Shown here in pieces: positions 11,276 through 23,425 of a DNA stretch of 64,000 nucleotides. The position numbers were made by a program, and so were the translations under genes. Every line of letters begins with the position of its first letter. Position 1 is the stretch's first letter. A model generated the notes under the pieces. The model worked only from the letters and a program-made list of their open reading frames with translations. It was not told the DNA's origin and did not search any database. The stretch is from Benincasa hispida (Eukaryota > Streptophyta > Magnoliopsida > Cucurbitales > Cucurbitaceae). The stretch covers positions 82,295,945-82,359,944 of the forward strand of contig NC_052357.1 in NCBI RefSeq assembly GCF_009727055.1, written 5' to 3'.

Positions 11276-11650
11276 CCAATACAATTCATTATTATTTTGT
11301 TTTCGGTCGCCATTTATCACATTAGTTTCGCATTGATCATCGTAATAATTGTGTTTGACCTCAGATCACTCTGAGAAACTTGCGTTGGAATTATACTTGG
11401 TTCCAGCGGAAGAAAAATTGTGATACGCACGTACTACATGAACGCATACTACGAACACATATCAGCAGCATCACATACATTATTTTAGAACGTAGTATTG
11501 TATTTATTATCGGAAAGCGTGATTCATCATCGCATCCACATCATCCACACATCATCATCCACTTCACCATTCCACTTCACCATTTTTCCCATTTCTCATC
11601 TTTGCGACGACATTACATTGCATTGCATTACACATTACGTTCCGTCCGCC

Positions 11651-12486
11651 GCAATTAAAATCCATTCAACAACAACCCTTACGACCTTCATCACAGCGAT
11701 ACTTCTAATCTCTTTCTTGTTTAAGAACTTCTCACTAATGACAATTACGTTTCTTAGAGCAGATCGATGATTCTTGCCCTCTCCATTCGAAATAAGCTGG
11801 GTTTTATTGATGGATCAATCCCTTGACCTACAGGTGAACTTCTTCCTTTGTGGACTCACGACAATAATGTTGTTATCGCTTGGATTTTGAATTCCATCTC
11901 CAAAGGAATCTCATCAAGCATCTACTTTACCAAATCGGCTCGAGCAATATGGCTTGATCTTCAAGATCGCTTCTAGAAGTGGAATGGACCACACATATTT
12001 CATCTGAAACGTGGATTATCCAATCTCAAACAAGAACAAGATTTTGTCTCCATGTATTTCACAAAAATGAAAATCCACTAGGATGAATACATGTCTTATC
12101 GCCCTGGATGCACCTGTAGAAAGTGTACTTGTGGTGGAGTAAAGTCCATCGATGATTTTATTCAGTTTGAATACCTCTTCTGTTTTCTGATAGGATTCAA
12201 TGATGACTTCAATCATGCTCGCTCTCAAATTCTTCTCATGGACCCTACTCCACCCATGAACAAAGCCTTCTCCCTTGTTGTTCAACAAGAATAACACCAC
12301 TCTGTTGCCAATCCTCCTTCCTTTGCAATTACACTTGTTGTACACAAATCTGACAATACGTCACAGTAGAACAATCACTAGCTATCTTCAAAACAGTACA
12401 AAAATCAACCTGTTTGTACCTATTGCAACATCTCAGGCCACACTGTTGATAAATGTTATAAACTCCACGGGTATCCACTTGGTTAC
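11651..12486 (+). pseudogene. Copia gag of the split copia element
   Basis: In one frame the text reads as the copia N-terminal domain and gag: a TNDNYVS-stop-SRSM stretch at about 11731-11770 where a Trp codon has become TAG, then LALSIRNKLGFIDGSIP, IAWILNSISKGI and ARAIWLDLQDRF. It continues with several stops to LLMDPTPPMNKAFSLVVQQE (ending 12291). After a frame change, a zinc knuckle follows (C-TY-C-NISG-H-TVDK-C, about 12415-12453) with KLHGYPLGY. Gag would assemble the particle. There is no start codon, and at least four stops or frameshifts. The left edge abuts the gypsy LTR-like block, and no 5' copia LTR is visible. Confidence 0.8.
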
Positions 12487-13341
12487 AAACATAAAGGGTG
12501 ATTAAATCAGGTTCATAAACCTAATTCTACTTCCACTTCTTCCACCAATCCCACTGACTTTACTACTATAACCTCTACTGCTCCATCTGGAACTATGATC
12601 AACAATGACACTCTTCAACAACTTCTCAATGTGCTTCAGTCCAAGCTTACTAGAGCCAAATCTGATGTTGATTCAGTGGCACATGTAGCAGGTATTTGTT
12701 CTCAAATTGTTTCTAAACATGAATGGATAATTGATTTTGAGGCTTCCACACATATATGTTTTCAAAAGGACCTGTTTAACGAGTTAAAGCCAACTAGCAC
12801 GACTGTTGTTCTTCCTAATAACACAAGAATTCCAGTTTTCTTTCTTGGTTTCATCACACTGTTTGGCTCTCTTAATTTTCATCATGTCCTATATGTTCCC
12901 GAATTTCAGTACAACTTGCTTTCTATTAGTGCCTTAACATCTGATAGTAACTTGTATGTACACTTCTCCATTGATTCTTGTGATATTCAGGCAAAGTCCA
13001 CTTTGAAGATGATTGGCAAGGGTAGGTTGCGTGATGGTTTGTACATTGTTGAACAGCTATATACCACTGAAGAAACCCAGCAAGCTGTATCAATAAATGC
13101 CACCTCTACTGTTTCTTCTTCCATGTGGCATGCCAGGTTTAGAAATCCATCTATTTCTCGTTTATCTACTTTGATACATGTTTTAAATCTTGATTCTCAT
13201 ACACTGAATAGTGCACATCCATGTGACATATGCCCTTTAGCAAAGCAAAAGAAATTATCCTTTGAGTCTCATAATAATATGTCATCTGCTATTTTTGAGC
13301 TGCTTCATGCTGATGTTCGGGGCCATTTTTCTACTTGTACT
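12487..13341 (+). pseudogene. Copia protease and pre-integrase region
   Basis: An open stretch from 12595 to the insertion point reads HEWIIDFEASTHICFQKDLF, the copia aspartic protease region. The usual D-S-G-A triad reads D-F-E-A, so the active site is damaged. It continues through HHVLYVPEFQYNLLSISAL to the zinc-binding GAG-pre-integrase domain (MWHARF; CDICPLAKQKKLSF), where the second His of the HHCC motif is replaced (RN for GH). It ends at LLHADVRGHFSTCT. At 13341 an Athila-like element interrupts it, and the next codons continue at 27158. The long open frame suggests it was intact fairly recently. Confidence 0.9.
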
Positions 13342-14983
13342 TGATAACTGGTAGAAATACAAGTTATTACAGCTCAAATAAGTAAAACAATGAGAGAATG
13401 TGATGGTAAAAAAAGCGATATCATGTCCAAAAGCGCTAAGCTAAGAGAAATTGCGATCGCAAGCGCCCATCGCATAAAAGTAATTAATTTACTTATTTTG
13501 TGCAGGGAAAATATGATGGCGCAAGTGAAATTGCGATCCAAAGGAACAAGGCACCAGCGCGTTTGAAGATTGCAATCGCAAGACATGCGATCGTATGCGA
13601 TCGTGAGAAGTTTCTTAAAAAGGTGGCTGCATAAAGACTGCGCATCAAGGTGACAACACAATAAATCACGATGGGACAGAAAGCTGATAATGGTCGAATC
13701 TGAATTTAGTTGACAAGCCGTTAAAGCCACACTATAGCAAGTACACTCAACTTTCAGTGACCATTAATCGGCGCATCAGAGCAGGATAATTAATACCGCC
13801 CATCATTGCAATCATTAGAAAGGAAGGCTGTTTCACCTTGAGCTCTATAAATACCAAAGGCCACCATTGTAAAAGGGTTAACAAGTTAGAGAATGAAGCA
13901 GTTAGTCTATTCTCGTACATACTCATTGTTATACTTAGAGGACAAAGATGAGCAAGGACACGAGGAAGCTAAGAGATCATTCCTAGATAGATCGAAAGAC
14001 TGCCGGAAAACGTTATAAAGAAGTGAGGGCCAACACTTGCGAGAGCAAGAATACACATCTAGAACAGAGTTGGAGTGAAAAAGAACAGTGTAAAAGGCCA
14101 CTGGAAGCAAGATATTGCTTACCTAGCTTCTCATCTCTCAATTCCATTTGTTATTTTGTATTCAGTAATCTATTTATAGAACATGGAAATCTCATTTCAA
14201 TCTACGTTCGATCTCTCCATACTTTGCATGAGTAGCTAAATTTCTGAATGGGTTGAGAAGTACTTAGCTAGCATGACTTAAGATTTAGCTTTTATGCGAT
14301 CATCTTGTCTTATGTATGCATCATTCACCCTAGATATACTTGAGAGAGTAAGTCTAAAGATAGAATCTAGACTTGAGAGAGTCAGAATAGAATTGCATAA
14401 GCAAGAAATAGAAACTTAGACATAAGTTCTATTGCTACTAACACATCACATGCGCCCTAGAAATAGGAATGATTGTATGCAGTTACCTTGTTTTATGTAT
14501 GCATCATTCATCATCGCATAGAAGGGAATGGAGGTTTAGACATAAGAAATATCGACTTTTTCGTATACACATTGCATGCGTCCTAGAAATAGGAATTATA
14601 GCATTCCTCATTGAGAGATGACGTGCTGTTATTTAGGTGTAGCATGATAACATAACTTGTGCATAATCTTAGGAAGTGTTAGCTAAACCCCTTCTCAACC
14701 CCTTCAGCGTATACTCATTGTAACTCTACAATTTCATCAACTCCGCGTTCAACTCCATCGCATAGGAAAAAACCTTAATCAAAACACCATCCACTTCATT
14801 TGTTTTTACTACGCAAGAGAATCAAAGTGACTGTCGCATATTTACTTAATAGTCAATATGTTCAACCCTGGACTTACCAAGAAACCTAATAAGGCTTATA
14901 CTTGGGTCTTGTTAAGGAAACTTGCATGATCATCGCACATCACCGCAAACTCACACCATAACACATCACAATTACACGCATCA
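13342..14983 (+). repeat. 5' LTR of Athila-like element
   Basis: It begins TGATAACTGG and ends ACACGCATCA, with a TATA box TATAAATA at 13846-13853. Reiterated 'gcgatcgcaag' and 'cgcat' words mark the U3. It pairs with 25507-27157. Confidence 0.92.
13846..13853 (+). promoter_or_regulatory. LTR TATA box
   Basis: TATAAATA about 500 bp into the 5' LTR. The same octamer sits at the matching position in the 3' LTR (26011-26018). Confidence 0.65.
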
Positions 14984-14989
14984 AGTTTT

Positions 14990-15007
14990 TGGCGCCGTTG
15001 TTGGGGA
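14990..15007 (+). other. Gypsy primer-binding site
   Basis: TGGCGCCGTTGTTGGGGA, close to the TGGCGCCGTTGCCGGGGA type seen in plant Athila-class elements, starts 6 bp after the LTR end. Confidence 0.85.
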
Positions 15008-15110
15008 CTACGGTACATATTGCACTAACAGTAAACCTCTTTGATTTTCTTTGCAGCTTTCGACCTCTGTGTAGTGCCATTCCTGCAGCTAGGGAAGAAG
15101 CAGGTGTTGC

Positions 15111-16686
15111 ATGAGTGAAGGACATGTTCTTGAGCCCAACTATGACCCAGAGATCAAAAGAACATTCCGAAGAAGACAAAGAAACAACCAACAACAACAA
15201 CAAGGAAGAACTCCCAGAATGGCGGAACAACCGAAAGAAAGAGACGCGAATGCAAACAACATGATGGAAAATCCTATCCTCCTGGCAAATGACCGCAATA
15301 GACCCATCCGAGACTATGCATCACCTAACTTATATGATTTCACCCCAGGAATCATGAGGCCAACTTTGGACGGATCAAGGTTTGAGATGAAGTTGATTAT
15401 GTTACAGATAATTAAGACAGTTGGACAGTTTGGTGGATGGCGTGGTGAAGATCTGCATGCCCATCTTCGGAGCTTTATTGAAATCTGTAACACTTTTGTG
15501 TTCCTGAATATCTCAACTGAAGAAGTTCGACTCACACTATTTCTATTTTCATTATGCGATAAAGCAAGAAAATGGGCATGTTCCCTCGAACCAGGGGAGA
15601 TAACTTCGTGGGAACAGGTTTTTGAGAAGTTCATGAAGAAATATTCCCTCCTAAAGAGAATGCAAGAAGAAGGAAGTTAATCACAAATTTTGAACAAGAA
15701 GAAACGAAACACTAGCGATGCGTGGGCGAGGTTTAAGAGATTAGTGCGAGATTGTTCGCACAATGGACTGCCAGACTGCCTCCAAATGGAAAATTTCTAC
15801 CATGGATTGAATCTTGCATCGCAAACAGCTGGCAATGCGGCAGCAGCAGGCGGTCTGCTAGATACGACTTATTATGAGGCTAAAAGCATTCTTGATTTCA
15901 TATCAAAGAATCATGAAGATTGGCAAGAGAGCGATCAATGAGTAAAAACCAGAGAAGGTAACGCCAATGATGGTACCATCGCATCTTTGCAGAATCAAAT
16001 GAATGCGATGATAAATTTATTACGGGGCATCGCAATCAAAAATCCTGGAACGCAAAGAGGCCAGGTCAACGCAATAGAACAGACAAACACCAATTGTGCT
16101 ACGTGTGGAGAATCGCATACGGTTGAAGAATGCGGAACCCGCAGTCAATCTACTTTATAAAGAATAACCTTTTCTCAAATACATACAACCCCGGTGGAGA
16201 AACCAACCTAATTTTTCTTGGAAAAATAACCACCAACAAGCATATCAACCCATGGCGTAAAAAGAAGGACCACAAGGATTTTTCCAATGAACTAATGGTC
16301 AACCGCAACAACAAGCCGACAGCTCGCAAGCACCGCCATCATCCTCTTTGGAGAACCTATTAAAACAATACATTGAAAAGAATGAGATGGTTCTCCAGAT
16401 AGGACAGATTGTGAGAGAACTGAAAAATAGATCGCAAGGGACGCTATCGAGCACAATTGAGCTCTCGCGCAGCCCGGGGAACACGGGGAAAGAGCACTGC
16501 CAAGCAGTTACCCTGCGAAGTGGAAAGACGAAAACAGAAGAAAGAAAGGAGCCTAGCAGGACCAATCTGAATGCGATGGAATCAAAGAAACCATTGATGC
16601 AAAATGAATCAGAGGAGCCCGAGATGATGGAACCAGAAGTTGCATCCACTTCTAAGCCTCTAAAAGATGGAACAGTGAAGGCATAA
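15111..16686 (+). pseudogene. Athila-like gag
   Basis: This Gag polyprotein starts MSEGHVLEPNYDPEIKR at 15111. Conserved Athila-type segments are RPIRDYASPNLYDF, MLQIIKTVGQFGG, EDLHAHLRSFIEICNTF and SWEQVFEKFMKKY. A stop at 15678-15680 breaks the frame; it resumes at 15690 (WARFKRLVRDCSHNGLPDCLQMENFYHGL) and stops again at 15939. A zinc knuckle C-AT-C-GESH-TVEE-C (16095-16133) follows in a third segment. The last piece, 16348-16686, is a hydrophilic linker (SLENLLKQYIEKNE; AVTLRSGK) leading to protease. The breaks show this copy cannot make full Gag. The Met at 15111 is the first in frame after the primer-binding site. Confidence 0.88.
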
Positions 16687-16739
16687 CTAACACCATTCCC
16701 ATAAATACTGAAGAAGAAGCAAAATGATGAAGGTCAGTA

Positions 16740-17271
16740 TCATCGTTTTCTGGAAATGTTAAAAGAATTACACATCAACATCCCATTTACAGAAGCGATA
16801 GAACAGATGCCAAAATATGCCAAGTTTTTTAAGGACATGGTGTCAAAGAAAAGAAGCACAGGAAAGTTTGCTACGGTGGCACTAACACAAAAATCAAATA
16901 CTATAATCCCACCGAAGATGCGTAACACAGGAAGCTTTACAATTTCCTACTCAATTGGCGGGATCTACATCGGTCAAACACTATGCGATCTTGGGGCGAG
17001 TATAAATTTAATGCCCCTTTTGATCTTCAAACAGTTGAGTGTGAGACAGCTGATGCCCAAAACGGTGACTCTCCAGCTTGCGGACAGGTCCCTAGTACAC
17101 CTTGAAGGAAAGTTAAAGGATATTTTGGTTAGAATCGATAAATTCATTCTACCAGCAGGATTCATCATTCTAGATTATGAGGCAGACAAAGATGTGCCTA
17201 TCATATTGAGACGACCATTTTTATCACTGGTCGTGCTCAAATTAATGTGTACAAAGGAGAGATCACGATGA
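16740..17271 (+). pseudogene. Athila-like aspartic protease domain
   Basis: This is the retropepsin-like protease that would cleave Gag-Pol. An open stretch reads LKELHINIPFTEAIEQMPKYAKFFKD, the linker typical of this lineage, then GSFTISYSIGG and the active-site text LCDLGASINLMP (near residue 80 of the open stretch). The catalytic Asp is kept; the common D-L-G-A-S form is present. It continues LADRSLVHLEGKLKDILVRID and ends after DVPIILRRPFL with a frameshift into the frame starting at 17247. It has no own start codon, as expected for a polyprotein segment. Confidence 0.88.
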
Positions 17272-19100
17272 ACATCAATGGGAAGAAGCTCAGGTTTAAC
17301 ATCATCAAAGTGATGAAGTATCTAGAAGATGAAGACCCATCAGATTCTGATAATGAACATAGTTGTGATGAAGAAGTGGAGTCCAAAGAAGAAGATGAAG
17401 AAGAGGATGCGACGACATTTGTAGAAACCTGCCATGTAATCACGGAGACAATACACAATGAAGAAAAGTTGAATTTGAATGAAGAGAGAAAAACACAGAA
17501 ACTTTCCTTAGAACAACCACCTACCTTGGAGCTGAAAATGCTGCTAAGTCATTTGAAATACGTTTTCCTTGGGCAAAATGAAACCTTGTCGTTAATAATA
17601 TCCTCTGCGCTACCAGAAGAACAAGAAAATGCATTGCTCAGCATCCTAAAGAAGTACATAAAAGCAATTGGGTGGACGCTAGCAGATATAAGAGGAATTA
17701 GCCCAACATACTGTATGCACAAAATTCGTCTCGAAGAAAACTAGAAAGAGTCTATCGAACCTCAACGCAGACTGAACCTTGTGATGAAGAGGGTTGTAAA
17801 AAGGAGATCATTAAATGGTTGGATGCTGGTATCATATACACAATTGTCGATAGCACGTGGGTTAGCCTCGTGCAATGCATTCTCAAGAAAGGCAGTATGA
17901 CGGTAGTCCCGAACGCAAACAACGAGTTAATACCGATGAGGACCATCACTGACTGGCGGATTTGTATGGACTATTGGAAGCTTAATGCGGCGACGAAGAA
18001 GGACCATTTCCCTTTACCTTTTATTGATCAAATGCTAGATCGTTTAGCATGAAATGACTACTTTTATTTTCTTGACGGGTATGCGGGCTACAACCAGATA
18101 ATGATCGCACTAGAAGACCAATAAAAGACCACATTCACATGCCCATATGGAATGTTTGCTTTTTACCGCATGTCGTTCGGATTATGCAAGGTGCCGAGCA
18201 CGTTTCAGAGGTGCATGATGGCAATCTTCTCCGTATATCTCGAGGATTCAGTGGAAATTTTTATGGACGATTTCTTAGTTTATGGGCAAACATGTGAGGT
18301 CTGTCTGAAAAACTTGGAGAGGATACTACAAAGATGCAAAGAGACCAATCTGGTGCTAAATTGGGAGAAATGCCATTTCATGGTTAACGAAGGAATTGTG
18401 CTCGGGCACAAAGTTTCCAAGAAGGGGCTAGTGGTGGATAAAGCAAAAATTGACATTGAAAAACTTCCACCTGTAGAAAATGTGAAGGCTGTAAGGAGTT
18501 TCTTGGGACATCCAGGATTCTACCGTCGATTTGTGAAGGATTTCTCTAAGATAGCTCGACCATTGAGTGCGTTGCTAGAGACTGACAAAACTTTTTACTT
18601 TGATTCACAATGCCTCAACGCATTCAAAGTACTGAAGAATGCATTAATTACCGCGCCTATTTTGATCGCATCGGACTGGAAAAAGACATTCGAACTAATT
18701 TGCGATGCCAACGCTTATGCGATGGGAGTAATGTTAGCACAGAAGGAAAAAACAATGTTACACCCCATCGCATATACGAGCAGAACATTGAATTCCGCCC
18801 AGGCAAACTACACTACCACAGAGAAGGAGCTTTTTACGGTAATCTTTGCGCTTGAGAAATTTAGATCTTACTTATTGGGATCCAAAGTTATAGTTCACAC
18901 CGAGCACTCGACAATAAAATATTTAATGACCAAAAAAGATGCAAAGCCGAGGCTAATCCGATGGGTTCTCCTCCTCCAAGAATTTAACATGGAGATAATT
19001 GACCGCAAAGGAACGGAGAACCAGGTCGCTGAGCATCTATCGAGATTAGAGAATCCAGAAGTAGACCGCATTCAGTCGAAGGTGAACACATCCTTTCCAG
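17247..19100 (+). pseudogene. Athila-like reverse transcriptase and RNase H
   Basis: The linker 17247-17744 is acidic (Asp/Glu-rich, about 17330-17420) and ends DIRGISPTYCMHKIRLEEN. Reverse transcriptase follows in pieces: WRICMDYWKLNAATKKDHFPLPFIDQML (17955-18050), then after a stop at 18050, and another at 18121-18123, [19 protein letters not shown] and the catalytic FMDDF (18259-18273). RNase H follows at about 18640-18920 ([46 protein letters not shown]), ending [16 protein letters not shown]. These enzymes would copy element RNA and remove the RNA strand. The 376-codon open stretch 18152-19280 is the best preserved part. The stops make it inactive. Confidence 0.92.
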
Positions 19101-19214
19101 ATGAGCAGTTGTTCAAACTTGAAGAATTACCATGGTACACTGATGTTGTCAATTATCTGGTTTGTGAGCAATTTTCGAAAAGTTACATAGCCATCCAAAA
19201 GAAGCGGCTCATGC

Positions 19215-19640
19215 ATGAATGTAAATTCTACTACTGGGACGAGCCGAATCTTTACAGAAGGAGACCAGACAAGATCTTGTGACTCTGTGTGCCAGAGACT
19301 ACTTTTCAGTGCCTACTTTCTCAATGCCATGACTCACCCTATGGTGGACATTTTGGGGGATAACGCACGACAACAAAAGTTTTACAAAGCAGGTATTATT
19401 AGCCAAGTTTATTTAAAGATGTGCGAGACTATTCTATGAAATGCGACAAGTGCTAACGCACAGGAAACATTTCATGGAAGAATGTAGTTCGATGAACATT
19501 ATATTGGAATTGGAACTCTTCGATGTGTGGGGCATAGACTTCGTGGGACCATTTCCAGCATCAAATGGTCGCAATTACATTCTGTTGGCTGTCGATTATG
19601 TCTCAAAGTGGATTGAAGCAGTGGTGATAGAAATTTGGAA
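19215..19640 (+). pseudogene. Athila-like integrase, N-terminal part
   Basis: Degenerate zinc-binding text (CHDSPYGGHFGG region, about 19320-19360, with frameshifts) is followed by the catalytic core start [20 protein letters not shown] and [14 protein letters not shown] (19520-19625). Both supply an Asp, and the first lies at the expected catalytic position. Homology stops at about 19640 and resumes at about 23426, so the core is split by a 3.8-kb insert. Confidence 0.88.
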
Positions 19641-19642
19641 GT

Positions 19643-22600
19643 GCAATATATGATGCATATCTTAGATTATGCGTTTGTTCTCATGCGTCAGTGGTCATGC
19701 ATTGGAATGAAAAGTATGCGTTAATCTTGTGTGCAATGACCATGCGTTTCTATCACAAGTTTTCTTACTCTCTCGCCAAGTATAACGAGATCGCAAGTTT
19801 CTTGGGTGATTTGAGGTCGAACTCAAGGACTTGTAGCTAAATGTTATGTGGTAGTGTGTTTGCAGCGAAGAATAAAAGAATATTGGGGGTTATGAGCTAT
19901 GCACTACTCCTACTCCTAAGTAACAGATTAAGCGGTGGAAGTATGACTGAGAGGTAGAGACACGACAACTGCTAATGTGTAGTAAAATGCATGGGAAAAA
20001 GAGATAAAACGACGAGGATGTCTTCATCGCAACACCAAGCTTGACCGCAAGGGTAACCTCAGCCAACGCATGTTTATGCGATCATGCTATACACACACTT
20101 GACGAAGATGCATGCAATGTGTAATAGAAAATGGAGCTTAATCATTAGCCTCTATTCTTGCTTATGCGATTCTAATATAGCTTCCTCAAGCCTAGATTCT
20201 AACCTAGCTCTCTCGAGTCCAGGTTCTTTCTTTAGACTATCTCTCGAGTAGCTCTAAAGGGGTGATGGATGCATACATAAGACAAGGTAATCACATAAAA
20301 CATGGTTGACATAAGATTATTCCTAACTCTAGTGAACACTTGCTTACATTGCTCAATGCGATCAACTACTTACCTTCCTGGGCAGTTGGTTGCTACTGAT
20401 TCTACTCATAGATAAGCATTGCGTCCGCTTACAGACGAGCGTTGCTACAAATTCACACTAGCAAATAAGGTTTTCTCATAACATTCGTGCAACGCACACC
20501 TCCCGATGGTTTGCTACATGCTTCACATCCCTATGTCGCATGATTAAGTATGAAATACTCTAGCAGTCTTACTTAATGTTGCATTGAAAGTAAAAGATGC
20601 TAAGTAAATGTAGATGGAGATGGAATCGATGGAAAATATAGAAATGCATTGATCACAGAATGTATTAATCTCTTAAGCCACAATGTAATAAAATACAAAG
20701 ATAGAAGAGAAATGGAGGGTCAGATGGAAACAATGTCTTGCTTCCATCAGATGTATGTCAAGGCTGCCAGTGGTGCCATGGATGGGCGGTGGAGTAGACT
20801 CTCCCGAGCCTTAACTCCGGCGAAGGCTCCGGTCGTTACTCAGAATGATTGAAGGGATGAAGAACTCTCAAGACTATCTTCTCACGCTTTGGTCAAGATC
20901 ACAAGGATCCGCCCTAAGGCAGGGAACCTCAGGCGAAAAACCTTGGATCATTTGAAGTTCTGCTCAACGACTTCTATTTATAGTGCTTTATCGCCGACAA
21001 CATTAATGGACTTGCTCTAAATCTGAAACTCGTGACGTGATGGTCCTTTTCTGAATCTCTGCCGCTCGAGGCGTGGTGGGTGAAATGTCAACATCATCTT
21101 TTTTATAATCCTGGTGTATGTGTTCATGCTTGCATTCCACCAACCTTGTGATCACCCTTCTTTTATGGCTATTATTCTGTAGTCGTAATCTCTTTGTGAT
21201 GACCGCATTGTTGGATGGACACCATCACGCAGGGGAAGAAATCATGACCCATAAGCATTCTAATTCATTAATTTTAGTTGAAAAGAAACATGCTAAAAAC
21301 ATAGTATAATGGGTTTCATGAACATACCTTGGCCGAACCAACGAAATCTCCATTTTCAACTGCAAAATCCTCCGAATCCTTGTGTAGACCACCACAAGAT
21401 CTTTCCTACTATCCTCTTGGTGCTCTAGATTGAGTTGTGAGACTCAAAATAAGCTGGAACTAAAGGGAATATGGAGAAAACTCACTGAACAGAACCCATT
21501 GAAGAACACCTTCTTCATCCGAATTTTTCAGCAAAAAATCAGTCGGTTCTCCTCTCTTTCTTCACCCAAATCTCTTCAATATATTGCAGACTATCATGCA
21601 AAGAGAAGTGCTACATAAGATGCAACTCATGCTTGGAATAAATCAAGGAAGAGATGGTGAGTTAGAAGAGGTGGTGAGTTCTTTGTAAGCAACTTGAAGA
21701 TGAACTTGAAAAACCCACTTTCAAATTTTGTGTAATTTTTCCATTTTCCAAAAATCCTAAATTGATTTTAAAATAATATTTATTTCTAAAATCAAAATTT
21801 ATTAATTTTACAAATTAATTTCAAAAATTAATTTTCTAATAAAATTAATAAATAATTATTTAGACAATTTAAATAAATATAATTAATTTAATATCTAATA
21901 TTAAATTAATTTTTACACAAATTCATCTTCATATATTTAAATCATATTTAAATATATTTTATCCAATTTCGTTTAATTCTAATTTGAACGTTTCAAATTA
22001 ACTTATCACGCTACTCTAGAGCTAATCCATTTTCGAGCTAGGAGGGGACCTCATGGACCTACAGATCATGGGCTCCAACGATTCGAGATTAATCGACTAA
22101 ACTCATTAGACCGATCTAACCCCCATTCGTTAACTAATGGGTCACTCCACTAAAGCTCATAGTTGAACTCCCCTCACTGTAGATATATTATGTCCACTCG
22201 ATATAACCATGATTAGTAAGTTAACCCTTTACAGATTGTTCGTAATAACGGCTGGGTCAAATCTCTATTTTACCCCTGAAATTACCTTTTGTTTCTTAAG
22301 TCCCCATTGATCCCCTAATGAACAATTGTTTTGTGATCCAATCATAAAACCGAGTGCCTCTCATACCAAATGAGAGAGCGGGATCCCTTGTTCAAGCCCT
22401 AGAATCAGCACTTAAGGGAACAACCTCTCTACTATCCCTAAAGAAGGTAGGAGTGAATTCTCTCTTGCACCTTATGTCCCCAGCTATCTATCCAGTTTTA
22501 CCCCTGAAATTATAGTCATATTGGGCCGGCGCTGTTGAGCCAACCCTCATTTATGCTAATCTAAGGGCAATCCTAGATAAACAGGAATTCATAGTTAGCT

Positions 22601-23425
22601 CAGGATTAAGGTCAAGTTACCTAGGCCATCGCTTTAAATAGTCAGTCTTAAACAGTAAACAGTGTTATAAAGTAAGAGTGACTCATTTCGTGGTCCGATC
22701 TTATACAAACTCTTTTGCACAAAGACACCCTCACTCCTCATGTTCAACATGAACGAATTAGGATCACTTCGTTTGTAGCACTTTACAACTCCTTGTAACA
22801 ACTACAGAGCAGGCCGTATCCAATACTGTCACCAAAATAAGGTACCCAACGTTATCCATGTACTATAGATCATTTTGATTATTTACTCGAATATGATCCA
22901 CCTTTATGTCTCCACATAAAGTTCAAGTACTCATCCAATAGTCAAGGGACTTTTAGGTTTATTGGATTTCTATTCAAGTAATAGATCTATTCAATTGAAT
23001 TTTTAGAATAAGCTCCATTGTTTACATACCACGAGTTTTAGGACATAAAATCCAACACGCATTTGCTTCGACAGCCACTACTTCTATGCGATGGACGCAT
23101 GCGGCTAATGGCCACAACATCCATGCATCGAATGTATGTGTTCGCCTCTGTGATGGAGAGATTTCCCTCATACGGTTGTCTTTGCGATAGTCTGGCTTTT
23201 GCGCATGTGATCGCTTTCTGTGTTAGCTACAAAAATAGACAATTGAACGCATAATTACGCATAAAAGTGGGTTAGCCGAGATTCTTAATGCCGATCGACG
23301 CAAGCTCGCTTTTTCATGAATTCTTAGTATAATCGCCGCATCTTCTACTTAACAGCCCTCATAATTCTGAATAAAAAGCCTATAATGACGTGCATTTCTG
23401 TCCGTCATCAAGCGGTATCATGCGT
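19643..23425 (-). repeat. Inverted Athila-type LTR-like insert, itself interrupted
   Basis: Excluding the copia solo LTR at 21209-23057, about 1.9 kb remains (19643-21208 and 23058-23425). It is rich in 'tgcgat/atgcgt' words like the Athila LTRs. Read on the minus strand it contains a TATA box (tataaata, about 20970-20977) and text resembling 14290-14420 of the 5' LTR (around 20190-20290: 'ctagattctaacctagctct' against the reverse of 'tagacttgagagag'). The size suits a solo LTR of a related family in reverse orientation. I could not fix exact ends or a target repeat, so both borders carry an error of tens of bases. Confidence 0.55.
21209..23057 (-). mobile_element. Copia-type solo LTR with perfect target repeats
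   Basis: The termini are TGTTGG (21209) and CCAACA (23057), flanked by identical 5-bp repeats CGCAT (21204-21208 and 23058-23062). No gag or pol lies between. The interior matches the LTR piece at 7584-8380 and, more distantly, 4961-7130, which fixes the minus orientation. Small open frames inside it are not supported. Confidence 0.9.

Larger units (their letters stand above)
9803..11650 (+). repeat. Athila-like gypsy LTR (solo or partial)
   Basis: It starts with GATAACTTGTAGAAATAC (9803), matching the LTR start of the Athila-like element at 13342 and 25507. It has a TATA box (10369-10376) and a 3' part resembling that LTR ('gaaacttgcgttggaattat', about 11375). The 3' border is uncertain because copia gag text begins around 11651. 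Most of the middle is diverged from the 13342 LTR, so this is a different subfamily. No gene is supported within it. Confidence 0.5.
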
